Shown one piece after another: positions 53,304-64,000 of a stretch of DNA of 64,000 bases (the first letter of the stretch is position 1; the number at the start of each line of letters is the position of its first letter). Below the pieces are notes generated by a model. The model was given only the letters and a program-made list of their open reading frames with translations. It made no database searches and was not told where the DNA came from. Made by a program: the position numbers and the translations under genes. The stretch lies in contig OX421963.1 of the NCBI GenBank assembly GCA_949128115.1, positions 89,475,602 to 89,539,601 of the forward strand, given 5' to 3'. Source of the stretch: Anaspis maculata (Eukaryota; Arthropoda; Insecta; Coleoptera; Scraptiidae).

Positions 53304-55912
53304 TAGTACGTATGAATCCATAGTTGGGAGTTACCATGCCTGTAAAAGTTTGGCCACCCTTTTAAATTTGTTCTTTGAGACCCTTAGAGACATTTAAGAA
53401 GGGTGGCCAAAGTGAGTCTCTGGGAAGTTTTCTACAGGACACCGGAAACAAGATGGCGGCTCAAAAATATCGGAAACAATTATAACTCGGCCTTTAGTTG
53501 ACCTACGAATGAAATTTCAAAGGTTATATTCATATTCACCCTTTTTTGAAGAGCATAGATAAAAAAAAATAATGTAGGGTAACAGCACCAGTAAATGAGG
53601 GAACTACATTTTTTCCCAATATTTTGTAACATTTTTTTCTCGACTGCACTGACTGCACCTAATGTAATGTACAATGGTTTTTAAGGCCTTTGAAGGTAAT
53701 TTAAACATTGAGACAGGTGGCCAAAGTGAGCCACCGGGAAGTTTAACACAAGGCCCCGAAGACAAGATGGGCGACAAAAATATCGAAATTAATTATTATA
53801 ATTCGGCTTATATTTTATATTCGAACTACAAATGAAATGGAAACGATCATCAATGTTTCACCTTTTGTTGATGAACATGATAATTACCTAAAACTCTCAA
53901 TGTAGGGTAACAGCACCAGTAGTGAATGATAAATTTCTAAAAAAGTCGAGTTTTTTGCAATTTTCTTTTTTTGAGCAATTTGAATCAGAGTAACTCGGGT
54001 CCTTTCGACTCTAAAATGAATACAGCTATTAGCCATTGTATACACAGATTGCTGTATCTTTTCAGTAATGAATAAATATTGTCACGATGTCTGAAATAAT
54101 TCAAAAGTGCAGGTAAGCCAAAAAAACAATGGATTGAGGAGGAGGAGGAGGATGGATGTGCAAGGAAGTGGAAGATAAGTGAGAAGTAGGGAAAACTGAC
54201 TTATTTTAGGGATATCGAGTCAAGTAACACTGACATCTGAAACGAGGCGGAAGATATTTTGAGCGAAAATGAAGAATAGGCCAGACAGGTGGAAGGGATA
54301 CCTACTACTTGCGATGGGAAAATAATATTGGGGACAAGAATAATAATTAGAAAATGCATTAGTAGGTACTCGAAAAAGTGAGAAAAAAGGTAATATATGG
54401 AAAACAGTAAAGAAAAAGAATAATGGAATAGTAGGATACCTTTTGGGACATTAAGGACTTGTTCGAGATGTACTTTAGGCGGGGGGATGAAGAGGAACAG
54501 AGGTAGACCCAGGTTAGATCACTGCTCCCAGACAAGCAATTGGGGATGTAGGATATTTGATATTTGACCTTCAGGGGAACACGTAGGTTAGCACAGGATA
54601 GGAAGGGATGGAGGTACACAATACGCATGCAATTAGTCTTGGAAATGGGAACTTGGTGATTATGATAATGATAATGATGACTGTCTTGATCCCCTCGTGC
54701 TATAAAACGAGCGTTTAGTTGAGTTCCAATCATTCGTCCTTTGGTTGAAGATTTTGTTCACTTGTAGCTGATTATGATAATTATTTCATTCTTGTTCACT
54801 TATGACAAGAAATATCTGACTTGTGGGATTTCATAATTCTGTGTACATGGCGTATAAGCCGATAGTCTAGTTATTGTTATTTCCAATCCCGACATTTTTT
54901 ATGCATGCATGCGGTCATTGTCGAGGGAAGAAGGAAGAACGCTCCAAGTATTGAGAATAAATACGGAATGCGACCATTTACTGGTGCTGTTACTCTACAT
55001 GCAGATTTTGAAATCACCTTTATCCATAAGCAAGAGATAAAACAATAAATAACCAGACTAATTGCGATCGTTTTATTTATATCGTTTAATTAATAATCGT
55101 TTTAATTTTATTCGTAGGTCGAATATAAGCCGACTTAACTATAATCCGATAGTTTTGACCACCATCTTGTTTTCGGGATTCTGCAGGGAACTTCCCCGAG
55201 ACTCACTTTGGCCCTCGGCAGGACAGAGATACACTAGGTGCAGTCAGTGCATTGCAAAAAACTCGATTTTTTTTTTAAATTCAATCATTCACTACTGGTG
55301 CTGTTACCCTACTCTATTAGGAGTTTCAAGTAATTATTATGTTTATCAACGAACGGTAAAATACTGATGTAATCGTTTCCATTTTATTTGTAGATCAAAT
55401 ATGAAATATAAGCCGAATTATAATAATCAATTTCGATATTTTTGTTGGCCATCTTGTCTTCGGGGCTTTGTGTTAAACTTCCCGGTGGCTCAGTTTGGCC
55501 ACTTGTCTAAATTACCTCCACAGGCCCTAAAAAACAATTGTACATTACATTAGGCGCAGTCAGTGCAGTCGAGAAAAAAGTTCAAAATATTGGGAAAAAG
55601 TTCTCTCATTTACTGGTGCTGTTACCCTACATTATTTTTTTTTTATCTATGTTCTTCAACAAAAGGGTGAACATAAATATAACTGTTGAAATTTCATTCG
55701 TAGGTCAACTAAAGGCCGAGTTATAATTGTTTCCGATATTTTTGAGCCGCCATCTTGTTTCCGGTGTCCTGCAGGAAACTTCCCAGAGACTCACTTTGGC
55801 CACCCTTCTTAAATGTCTCTAAGAGTCTCAAAGAACAAATTTGAAAGGGTGGCCAAACTTTTACAGACATGGTAACTCCCAACTATAATAACACCAAGAT
55901 TCATACGTACTA
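53304..55912. mobile_element. 2.6-kb element with inverted arms of about 650 bp
   Basis: TAGTACGTATGAATC, TTGGGAGTTACCATG and GTAAAAGTTTGGCCACCC open the left arm and are mirrored at the right end. The arms (about 53304-53960 and 55240-55912) carry repeated phrases GGTGGCCAAAGTGAG and GTAGGGTAACAGCACCAGTA, the latter at least twice per arm. The centre (53960-55240) is non-coding, with a GGA microsatellite. The superfamily is not identified. Confidence 0.78.
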
Positions 55913-56269
55913 CATCCTCCAAGGCCTAATATTGCCATCTCTAGTTAACTTTAACCAAAAGCTGAATGGCATAGTAACGATTGTTGAAACAGTGGTATCT
56001 ATGGTATTGGACTTCAGGTTAACTCCAGGGCAGGGATCACGCCTCCAGGGATAGAAATACTGGGCCTTATAGTAAAAGAGGTGCATTTGATTCATTTTTG
56101 AAGTCTTCGACGGCTTTGGCGTTATCTCTTTTTGGAATTGTTATTCGAGCTATCCTACCAGATAAATGCAACCATCTAGTCTTAGCACGTTTACAGATTT
56201 AGTCAGTTTCTGCACCCTCAAACCTTCCAACTAACTCTCCGACCGACTTGGAGAGTCTTTTCGATCTCT

Positions 56270-56462
56270 TCAACCTCTCTCGCATAATCATAATTTGGAT
56301 CCTCGTACTCGGCAAACAACATTCCACGGCCCTGGTCTTGTTCAAGAAGTTTACAGATCAGTTTCCGCTTTTCCCTTTTCACGCTGGGCTACCGCGGCCC
56401 TAATCCTCAGTTCATAGTCCAGTTCATTCACAAGCATCGAATTTGGACTCAGTTGATCCATT
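56270..56462 (-). pseudogene. Gypsy gag N-terminal fragment
   Basis: A - strand frame starting MDQLSPNSMLVNELDYELRI, followed by LLEQDQGRGMLFAEYED and an acidic helix, then a stop. The LxxELxYELRIR pattern is common at the start of retrotransposon gag proteins. One stop-like break lies between the pieces. It lies about 500 bases downstream (on the - strand) of a primer-binding site, as gag should. Confidence 0.5.
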
Positions 56463-56879
56463 TTAGTAGAATATCGAGAACTTGTTAACGTATCTAGTTG
56501 ATATAATGAACTATAAATATTAAAAGAAATACGCACGCGGTACAACTTTCAACAGAAGTTTAGAAAAAAATATAGATAATGATCAGACAATTGATTAGAT
56601 AACGATTATTTACTCGGAACAAATTTAAGTATCATTGTGCTCCGCAATAATCAAAAACATTAATTGAATATTATCCGCAACAAACAACACCAAGTAGAAA
56701 AAAAATGAGAATTTTCTCGTACTGGCTTTTGCAAAAGTGAAGTTTGAAATGAACTAAAATGATGAAATAATTTATTTCAATAGCGTACCTACCCATGGAA
56801 TGCTTCCTGCTTACAAAATCAGTCGCCAACTCTTATCACCTGTGCTTTTTTATTTCCAAGAAATATCACGATCTCAAAC

Positions 56880-57280
56880 CAAGCAATTATTTTTCAGCCG
56901 AAACCGATCTACTGTGCTATTCCAGATTCATTCTTCGAAACAAACGCTACAGTATCGGTCCCCACGTTGGGCGCCACTCTGTTGTAGCCCTAGGCTTAGC
57001 TCTTTGTTTGTTTTTGTTTGTAATTCGCCTGAAATGGGCCGAATCCATCCACTCAAGTCCCAACGTCCCAACTCCCTCTTTTAGTGAATTCGTCATATCA
57101 GGTATTTTATCTGAACCCACCCCATTTTTGCCGAATTACAAACAAAAACATTATGAAGATCTAAGCCTAGGTCAAAACAAGGGCTACACAGTGGCGCCCA
57201 ACGTGGGGCCCGATACTACTGTGGTTGTTCCGAGGAATGAATTTGGAATCGCACAGTAGATCGGTTTCGCTAAGCCTAGG
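56880..57280. mobile_element. Head-to-head pair of gypsy LTR ends with tRNA-Lys primer-binding sites
   Basis: TGGCGCCCAACGTGGGG occurs on the + strand at about 57191 and, inverted, on the - strand at about 56976-56960. This is complementary to the 3' end of an insect-type tRNA-Lys, a usual gypsy primer-binding site. Around each are matching LTR-end (GCTAAGCCTAGG) and leader sequence (ACAGTAGATCGGTTTCG). The - strand copy leads to the gag fragment. Confidence 0.72.
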
Positions 57281-57299
57281 TCAAAATAAGGACTACAAA

Positions 57300-58160
57300 A
57301 GCTTTAGAGAATCACATTTTCACTGAAAAAACTGAAGATGTACTGTTTTTCACTAATACAGTTTTATTATCATCGCAGGATGATACGACGAAGTGAATTG
57401 CGAGCACCCGTCTATTGCCTTTACCAACTCTGTCACCAAATCCTATTGGGAGACTTTTCATCTCTGAAAGTAGGTGTTTTGCTATGATATCCTCCAGTTT
57501 GAACCGTGCTACTGGACCGGCTTTGCTGCTTTCGAGGGCCCTTGTCTCTGCGTAGCCGTCGCGTAGTCTGTTGCTACCACGATGTATTTTGCCCTTTGTT
57601 TCGTCTTCGGGAAAGAACCAAGAAGGTCGATCCATGGTCGATCCCTACTTTATAAAATGGGGTAGCAACTTCTAAGAGTTGTGAGAGTCCCTGTGGCCGC
57701 TGGTTGCCGCATCTGGCTTGGCAGTCTCAGCATCCCTTCACGAATTTTGTCACGTCCTTTTGCAAGTTGGCCCAATAGAAACTGCCGAGTGTTTTCGCGA
57801 TGGCCATGTAACCAGCCAAGGGCTCGCTGTGGTGTGCGAGTAAAATTTCGCCAACAAGTTGTTTTTGGGAATAACCAGTAGATCTTGGCGTCCAGCTGCG
57901 TTTGCGTTCTTTTCCCTAGTTTTGAAATTTTTCGCCTTTTTTGTTATAGCAATTGGTGCTCCTGGGGTTTCTCGATTGCGTTCTTCAATTCCATTATTTC
58001 GGCGTCCTCTTTCTGTAGGTTGCTGAGGTCTTGTTCAGCCATGATGTATGTGGGGATGTCTTGCGCTTCTTCTTCGTCCCTTATCGTCCCTTTTAGGACA
58101 GCATTGCGTGATAAGCGATCTGCGTCTTCATGTACAACTCCATTGTTGTGTTCAATAGTC
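57300..58160 (-). pseudogene. Gypsy RNase H tail and integrase fragment
   Basis: From 58160 down, an NNGVVHEDADRLSRN block marks the end of the RNase H region. A zinc-binding region is not clear. Then, from about 57640, WFFPEDETKGKIHRGSNRLR, GYAETRALESSKAGPVA and LEDIIAKHLLSEM resemble an integrase core. Several stops and frame breaks. Relic. Confidence 0.68.
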
Positions 58161-58246
58161 ATATTCTGACAACTTGATGGCCCATCTTATTGAACGTTCC
58201 GAACCTTCCTTGAGGGTTTTTAACCAACAAAGGGCGTGGTGGCCTG

Positions 58247-59141
58247 TTATGATATGGATCTTATTTCCGTACAAGATCGAGTGAAGGTGCGAAAGGACTC
58301 ATCCACCGTCAGAGCTTCTATCTCAGAAATGCTGTATCTGATCTCTGCTTTCGTGAGACTTCGGCTTACAAAACCTATGGGGTGTAGTTGACTATCCGTT
58401 GCTTTTTGTAAGACCGTTGCGCCAGGTCCGTGTGTCGACGTGTCGACCCTTAATTCGCATTCCTTGTTTAGATTGTGATGTTGCAATGTCGGGGCTGTTA
58501 CTAGCGCGTTTTTGAGTGTCTGGAAGGCCTCCTCTTTCTTACTGACCCATTTAAAAGGTGTGTCTTTCTTCGTGAAGTCATGGAGTAGGCGGGCGATCTC
58601 TGAATAGCCATTTATGAACTTTCTGTAATAGTTACACATCCCAAGAAATTGTTGAACCTTCTTTATCGTGTTTGGTTCTGGGGATGCTGTGATTCCTGTG
58701 ATCTTGTCTGGATCTGTTCCAAGACCCTGTGCGCTGATCACATATCCCAACAATTTAACCTTTTCCCGGACGAATATGTGCTCATTTGACTTCAAAGTGA
58801 GGCCTGTGTCTCGTAGTCGTTCAAAAACTTTCCTCAGCTTCACCTCGTGTTCCTCTAGGGTCTCACTGAACACGAGTATGTCTTCGAGGTAAATGAGTAC
58901 GTTCTTCCATTTCATGTTCCAGAATACCCTGTCTGCAAGCTCCTGGAATGTGACTGGGGCATTGCAAAGACCAAACGCGAGTTTGTTGAGCTCGTACAAA
59001 CCATGCCTTTATGCCACAAATGCGGCGTATTCCTTAGATTGCTCGTCAACGTCCACCTGCCAATATCCGGAATACATATCCAGTGTGGGAAAGTACTTGG
59101 CCTCCCCTATGTTGCCAGACCCGCGTGCGTTTTCGCCCTAG
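58247..59141 (-). pseudogene. Gypsy reverse transcriptase / RNase H fragment
   Basis: A - strand frame begins in the palm (FPTLDMYSGYWQVDVDEQ, first catalytic Asp), passes one stop near 59010, and then is open for 250 residues: FGLCNAPVTFQEL, the catalytic box as YLED in place of the usual YLDD (residues 37-40), LGYVIS, FLGMCNYYRKFI, and the RNase H start (ELRVDTSTHGPGATVLQ). The Asp to Glu change and the stop mean the copy is inactive. It belongs to the Ty3/gypsy group by its RT to RNase H order. Confidence 0.88.
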
Positions 59142-59149
59142 GAAAAAAA

Positions 59150-60030
59150 ATTGACTCTTCAGTAAGTCTGTTTTACATTTAGTCCTCAAGCAGCTATCGC
59201 CGCTTGATATTCTTTAGTTTATGGCGTTATATTTAGCCATCTGCGAGGATTTAAGTTGAATTTTTTTGGGCAATTTGTAAAATTCAGTTGCAAAATGAGC
59301 TTCCTAGTTCACTCTCTCACATTTAGCAGCTTCAACTTTCAAGTTCCTCTTGTACATCGACTCGCTTTCGCAGTGATTGTCAATTGAGCTTTTAGTTCAG
59401 TCTGTTACATTCACTCCCTCTTGCTGATGCCCTTCCATTTTAGCCGACGGATTTATTCGTCTCCCTGATGCCTTTGAGCCGCTGCAGATCCCAAAACCTC
59501 TCTCTTTTGAGCCCTCATCATTTCGCGTTTTCCACGTTATTCCCCAAAAGTTCAAAGTTCACGCCGAATCCGGCATTCGGAATGGGTATACCTGCCTGTA
59601 TGTAGATATGCGTATATTTTAAACGGCCAATATCCGGGGGCTTTTATGTGCACCTATCTGCGTCTGTTTTGGGCTGCTATCGAAATCGTTATTATTGCGG
59701 TTGCGGATCATTTCCGTCATTTCCTGCTGAGCTGCTGCTGAACCGCTGCCTGATGCTGGCTTGGGCAGAGTTTAACCGTGAAGTGTGCATCCATCCATTC
59801 GCCGTATATGCAAGGAAGTTCAAAGTTCAAGCAGGCTTTAAATTGAAGCGGGCGTTTGCATTATTCAAATTTTCGGGAGTGTTGTAGAGTGAGACAGGGA
59901 GGGAGAATGAAGGTTGATGGTGTTTTGATGGAATCAGGGTAGACGTCTGGCTCTGCAGTAATGTTAAAATATATTAGGAAATTTCTGTGGGGCAGGTATG
60001 CCTTTATTTACACCGTCATCATCGTCCTGT
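59150..60030. other. Non-coding, internally repetitive
   Basis: CTGATGCC..GCCGCTGCAGAT..TTTTCCAC..AAGTTCAAAGTTCAC at 59480-59580 resembles 48950-49025. A weaker CTGCTGCTGAACCGCTG patch lies at 59730. No gene seen. Confidence 0.35.
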
Positions 60031-60033
60031 TGT

Positions 60034-60135
60034 CAGGGCTGGGCAAAATACTTCGAAAATGTTATAAAATACAAAATACTCGAATAGTCGAAATATGAAA
60101 TACAAACTACTTGTTGAAATGTCTTCAAAATAGGG
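60034..60135. mobile_element. hAT-like element end (fragment)
   Basis: CAGGGCTGGGCAAAATACTT resembles the CAGGG..GGCAA ends common among hAT transposons. No matching right end was found. Confidence 0.35.
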
Positions 60136-60589
60136 TAGTCCCTGCCATTTTTATGTGAGGGAAGCATGCGTCGGTTTTTTGACAGACGGCAGCCGCAGCT
60201 TGACAGTTGACGGCGAAATTTTCGGACAAAAACGTCAAACACATTTGATAAGAGAAGAGAAGGTTAGGTTAGTGGTTAGTGATAATGCGGCTAGGAAAGT
60301 TTGAACATGTTAGAATGCAAGAAATCGAAGGTTCGTGTGGTAGCAAACAAGCATTGTGCGTTTGGTTGTTGTTTTTAGTGACTCGCGATACGTTTTTGTC
60401 GACACAAGCGCCATCTACTGAGGTGCGCAAACTGAACTCTTGTCATTTGTCCGAGGATTTTTGACAGTCGGCGGTCGACAGTCGCTGGATCTCAAATCGC
60501 CGGCCAGCTAGGTGATCTGAACATGCATCCTAGCGTGCGACTGTGGACGGGAACATCCCTATACAAAATACGAGATTTTTTTTTAAACC

Positions 60590-61740
60590 TTTTAAATCTC
60601 TGAATACCCGTAAAAATTTCCAAAAATCCCTAGATATCTTGTAGGAATGTTTGAAAATGCTTAGAAATTCCATAGAAATATTCAGAAACTCCTCCTTTTT
60701 CGACTGAGTAATTACAGCATACGAGTATCTATAAACAAACATTGTCAAGCAACTTAAAAATAGGAAAATATGTAGAAGCAATGACTTCAGAAATTTTGAA
60801 CATTATAAAATGTGTAAAGCAATAATAACGAAGATTTTACATTTCAATTTCCAGAAATCCCATACAAATCTTAAGGAATCTCTAGTGATCTCATAGAAAT
60901 CTTTAGAAATCCCTAGAAACTCTCACAGGATCCTTCAGAAATTTCGTTGATGTAAAATGAGAAACCCCGTAGACATTATTATTATTATTAATATTATTAT
61001 TAAATGTCTTTATTGAAATATATTCCATGTAGAGCGAAGTTCAGGTGGGCAGGACTTAACCTTGCTCTCTGCTCTTCCACTCAACTACAGAAATCCTCAG
61101 AAATTCTTTTAAATCTCGTGAACATCCTTTAGAAATCCCTCAAAATTTCATACAAATCTCTGTAAATTCCTAGAAATCCCTCAGAAATCTTGAGCTTCTT
61201 AGAAATCTTTAGAAACCGTAGAAATATCAAAAAAATACTTGGAAAATATTGGTAGATCTCAGGAGTCTATAGAAAATCCTAGAATTGTCGTAGAAAGCCT
61301 TAGAAATTCCATACAGATCTTTGGAAAGCCCTAGAAATCCCGTAGTGATCCTCAGAAATTTGGAAATTTGCAGAAATCAAGTCGAAACAATCCTGTCAGA
61401 ATTTCCAGGTATCTCTAGGGATCTTGTTGAAGTCTTTCGGGAACCTTGAGAATTTTCAGAAATATCGTGGGAAAATCTTCGGAAATCTGAAACAATCTTG
61501 TCGAAATACCTGAAAATTCCTACAAAATTCGTAGAAATATTCAGAAATCCTTAGAAATTCCATGGAAATATCCAGAAATCTCTAGGAATTCCAAACGAAT
61601 CTTCAGAAACCCCTAGAGATCCCGTAGAATTCTTCAAGAATCCCAAGAAATTTTGAGGGAATCTTCCAAGATCCTGATGAATTTTCTAAAATCTCGTAGA
61701 AATCTTCGGAAATTTTTAAAGATCTTTAGAAAATTAGAAA
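60590..61740. repeat. Degenerate minisatellite, about 11-13-bp units
   Basis: Long runs of variants on TAGAAATCCCT and CAGAAATCTT. It is broken at about 60785-60840 and at 60960-61090, the latter by a piece with an ATT run and TTTATTGAAATA. It ends at the left arm of the Penelope-like repeat. Confidence 0.75.
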
Positions 61741-62163
61741 AAACATTGTTCTTATTAAATATCGATGTTCTTCTGTCTATACACTACTTTATAAAATCGT
61801 TGTCTATTTTTTGACCAATATATATCTCGAGCTGATGGCGCTCATCTTCAGGGTTTTTTTGCTACAAATAAATATATAAATGGTATGAACATACAGAAAC
61901 CAAAATTCAAAATAACTCACTTTTTAGATTTTTGAAAAAAGTTTTATGTCAGGATGGAAAATTGTCAGTTTGAATTTTGGTAATTGTTAACAATAATTGC
62001 TTAGATACTAAATAATGAATAAAGGTGTTCAGGTAAATAGGTAAAAAAGGAAAGAATTGAATAAACTTGAGTGCCACCTGAAAAAAGGGGGAACAGACTA
62101 ACCGGCTACTTGAGAGAGACACAAACACACACCAACAGAACCAAGGAACAACTCAAACAAACA

Positions 62164-62835
62164 TCAAGTGAACTGTTTGAAGAAGTCACTCCCTGCCTCA
62201 ATCAGAATGTCGAAAGTGTCTCTCCCCTGTAGCAACTCAGTCTGTTCGTTCAAGGTGTTTTGTTCACTGGTTTTTAATGATTTTGAAATTTCAAGTGATT
62301 CAAAAAGAATTCGTTTTTGATACTTGGATTCATGATGTAAAATTTTGAAGCAAGAGTCTGGATTGAATGTGTGGCCAGATGAAATGATGTGGTAAGCAAA
62401 CTTTGACTTCGCTTCGAAGTAGCCTATTTTTTTAAACTTGTTTATTTCACTTGAATGCTCTTTAAAGCGTATCTCTCCTTTTCTTCCAGTTTCGCCGATA
62501 TAGACACTGTTGCAGTTTTGACATGATAATTGATATACACCACATTTATCAAATTTATTAAGGGGGTCTTTAGTGTTGATAATTATGTCGAGTTTTCTTA
62601 AAGAACAAAATGAAATAGAAATATTTTGATTTGATTTTTTGAAAATTCGTGCAATATTCAATGATTCATAACCAATATAGGGAAGACTTCTGTAAATCTT
62701 CTGTTGTTCTGTTGAAATATGGTGATAAGAAAACTTGTATATGAATTTATTGAATAATCTGGTAATTAGTTTTTTTGGATATCCATTGTTCTCTGCAATT
62801 TGATAAATGATATTGAGCTCTTTTTTGAAGTCCAT
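62164..62835 (-). CDS. GIY-YIG endonuclease part of a Penelope-like element
   Basis: 223 residues. Residues 1-95 resemble the linker between reverse transcriptase and nuclease (LPYIGYESLNIARIFKKS near 51-68). The nuclease begins at CGVYQLSCQNC (98-108), whose Cys pair matches the zinc-binding motif described for Penelope-like enzymes. The GIY and YIG strands are GVY (99-101) and VYIG (111-114). A catalytic-type Arg123 is followed by KEH (125-127); a helix with ILFESLEI and the Asn-containing EQNTLNEQTE follow. The frame is intact to a stop at 62164. The enzyme nicks DNA for target-primed insertion. Without reverse transcriptase this is a 5'-truncated copy. Confidence 0.85.
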   Translation of the reverse strand: MDFKKELNIIYQIAENNGYPKKLITRLFNKFIYKFSYHHISTEQQKIYRSLPYIGYESLNIARIFKKSNQNISISFCSLRKLDIIINTKDPLNKFDKCGVYQLSCQNCNSVYIGETGRKGEIRFKEHSSEINKFKKIGYFEAKSKFAYHIISSGHTFNPDSCFKILHHESKYQKRILFESLEISKSLKTSEQNTLNEQTELLQGRDTFDILIEAGSDFFKQFT

Positions 62836-62855
62836 TTGGAGTAAGGGAATTTTGT

Positions 62856-63090
62856 GCTTACCACATCATTTCATCCGGCCACACATTCAATCCAGACTCT
62901 TGCTTCAAAATTTTACATCATGAATCCAAGTATCAAAAACGAATTCTTTTTGAATCACTTGAAATTTCAAAATCATTAAAAACCAGTGAACAAAACACCT
63001 TGAACGAACAGACTGAGTTGCTACAGGGGAGAGACACTTTCGACATTCTGATTGAGGCAGGGAGTGACTTCTTCAAACAGTTCACTTGAT
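62856..63090 (+). pseudogene. Second, partial copy of the GIY-YIG C-terminus
   Basis: The inverse partner of 62396-62164. It reads the same C-terminal residues (SGHTFNPD-like start, LNEQTELLQGRDTF, stop) on the + strand and lacks the GIY and YIG strands. Slight differences from the left copy show independent decay. Confidence 0.75.
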
Positions 63091-63399
63091 GTTTGTTTGA
63101 GTTGTTCCTTGGTTCTGTTGGTGTGTGTTTGTGTCTCTCTCAAGTAGCCGGTTAGTCTGTTCCCCCTTTTTTCAGGTGGCACTCAAGTTTATTCAATTCT
63201 TTCCTTTTTTACCTATTTACCTGAACACCTTTATTCATTATTTAGTATCTAAGCAATTATTGTTAACAATTACCAAAATTCAAACTGACAATTTTCCATC
63301 CTGACATAAAACTTTTTTCAGAAATCTAAAAAGTGAGTTATTTTGAATTTTGGTTTCTGTACGTTCATACCATTTATATATTTATTTGTAGCAAAAAAA

Positions 63400-63442
63400 C
63401 CCTGAAGATGAGCGCCATCAGCTCGAAATATATATTGGTCAA
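63400..63442 (+). ncRNA. Hammerhead-like motif at the Penelope-like element end
   Basis: CTGAAGATGAGC, loop GCCATCA, then GCTCGAAA and TATATATTGGTC. GAGC and GCTC would form stem II and GAAA the conserved core. Hammerhead ribozymes are known from Penelope-like elements, though the usual core is CTGATGA and here three bases are extra. The mirrored copy at 61813-61853 (- strand) has GAGA instead of GAAA. Confidence 0.4.
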
Positions 63443-63503
63443 AAAATAGACAACGATTTTATAAAGTAGTGTATAGACAGAAGAACATCGATATTTATTA
63501 AGA

Positions 63504-64000
63504 AACACACTACAGATATGGAAGAATTCCTGTGGAAAATTGTTCTTATTGTCAACATTGTAATAACTGGTTCTGTTATGATCTCGTTCTGTTTGTGTAG
63601 TGTGTTATTCTTGAATAACTCGAACACCTATACCAGTATTTTGACAATTTGCGCGATTTTCACTGGTTATCTGACAGAAGCGACAGAACAGAAATGACGT
63701 AAGAGCTTACAAACTAGCTTCGCCATTTCAATCGCCATAGGGCGTCTAGATTTTTGAAATCGCGAATTACTTTGGACAAATTAGAGATGAAGCATCAGTC
63801 CAAACTATTCCGATTTCTGAATGTTGTTTTTCAAGGGCTTTCAGATGACATACCTACCCCACTTTGACTTACGACAGTAGTCTCTGTCATTCATTGACAG
63901 TCATTCCGTCAAAAAATTGACAATCAAATCTTATCAGGATAATCGACGGTGAAACCAAATTGTATAATACATCATGTTCACTTGTACCGTGATTCTAGTC
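63504..64000. other. No gene seen
   Basis: Non-coding DNA after the Penelope-like element up to the window edge. Nothing could be assigned. Confidence 0.35.

Larger units (their letters stand above)
61751..63503. mobile_element. Penelope-like element, inverted pair of 3' ends
   Basis: The arms (61751-62396 and 62856-63503) are inverse copies of about 645 bases around a 460-base centre. The left copy codes, on the - strand, for a GIY-YIG domain. The right arm carries only the C-terminal part of the same frame on the + strand. The outer ends hold a short hammerhead-like motif. Penelope-like elements encode a reverse transcriptase followed by a GIY-YIG nuclease and often insert as 5'-truncated inverted copies, which this matches. 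No reverse-transcriptase segment is present. Confidence 0.82.

Noticed and set aside
56795..57259. A 154-residue + strand frame
   Set aside because: It crosses the head-to-head LTR and primer-binding-site palindrome, so it is an accident of LTR sequence.
60590..61740. CRISPR-like array
   Set aside because: Units are only 11-13 bases, vary in length and have no unique spacers. The setting is a eukaryotic genome.

Overview
This window looks like nuclear DNA from an insect whose genome is AT-rich and full of mobile elements. The evidence is a sigma-class glutathione S-transferase, a single-pass immunoglobulin/fibronectin-III receptor, spliceosomal introns with GT..AG borders, and a mixed arthropod transposon load (Ty3/gypsy, LINE, Penelope-like, mariner-type, PIF/Harbinger-like and tRNA-derived SINE). 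Many TAGGTACCTA-type runs would fit a sap-feeding hemipteran, but nothing here fixes the species.

Two complete host genes can be rebuilt by splicing. The sigma GST lies on the + strand: three coding exons (1798-1930, 4707-5017, 19803-19970) give 203 residues. The Ig/FN3 transmembrane protein lies on the - strand: six coding exons from 35442 down to 22028 give 313 residues. The two genes converge, with about 2 kb between their stop codons. A third gene is probably represented by one small - strand exon (997-1132) that codes for a Met-Gly-Thr-Cys-Gly-Cys N-terminus, just upstream of the GST. A GC-rich segment at 35700-35980 looks like a divergent promoter with a + strand non-coding first exon.

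Most of the rest is transposon debris, and much of it is palindromic. At least eight elements have long inverted arms, end in variants of CAGGGTG and are flanked by TA. They fit non-autonomous IS630/Tc1/mariner-type elements; one contains mariner-like transposase remnants. They sit inside the introns of both host genes, next to each other, inside one another, and inside gypsy solo LTRs.

By region: 1-600 gypsy integrase fragments with a 187-bp tandem duplication. 2040-4509 a 2.5-kb foldback in GST intron 1. 5266-18000 a mosaic of dispersed repeats, a 10-bp minisatellite, a LINE fragment, foldbacks and a 31-34-bp degenerate satellite. 18125-19745 a 5'-truncated LINE on the - strand. 22-35 kb Ig/FN3 introns with nested palindromes, gypsy LTRs and a SINE. 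36-49 kb mostly unassignable non-coding DNA with two abutting foldbacks. 49.6-52.9 kb two gypsy LTRs, each broken by TA-targeting elements. 53.3-55.9 kb a long inverted-repeat element. 56.1-59.2 kb gypsy gag, PBS and pol debris. 60.6-61.7 kb a second minisatellite. 61.7-63.5 kb a Penelope-like element as an inverted pair around a GIY-YIG reading frame.

The most unusual signal is that three different TA-flanked elements sit at the TATA box of three copies of the same LTR family. Exon borders and repeat coordinates come from reading the sequence by eye; ends of diverged repeats are approximate.
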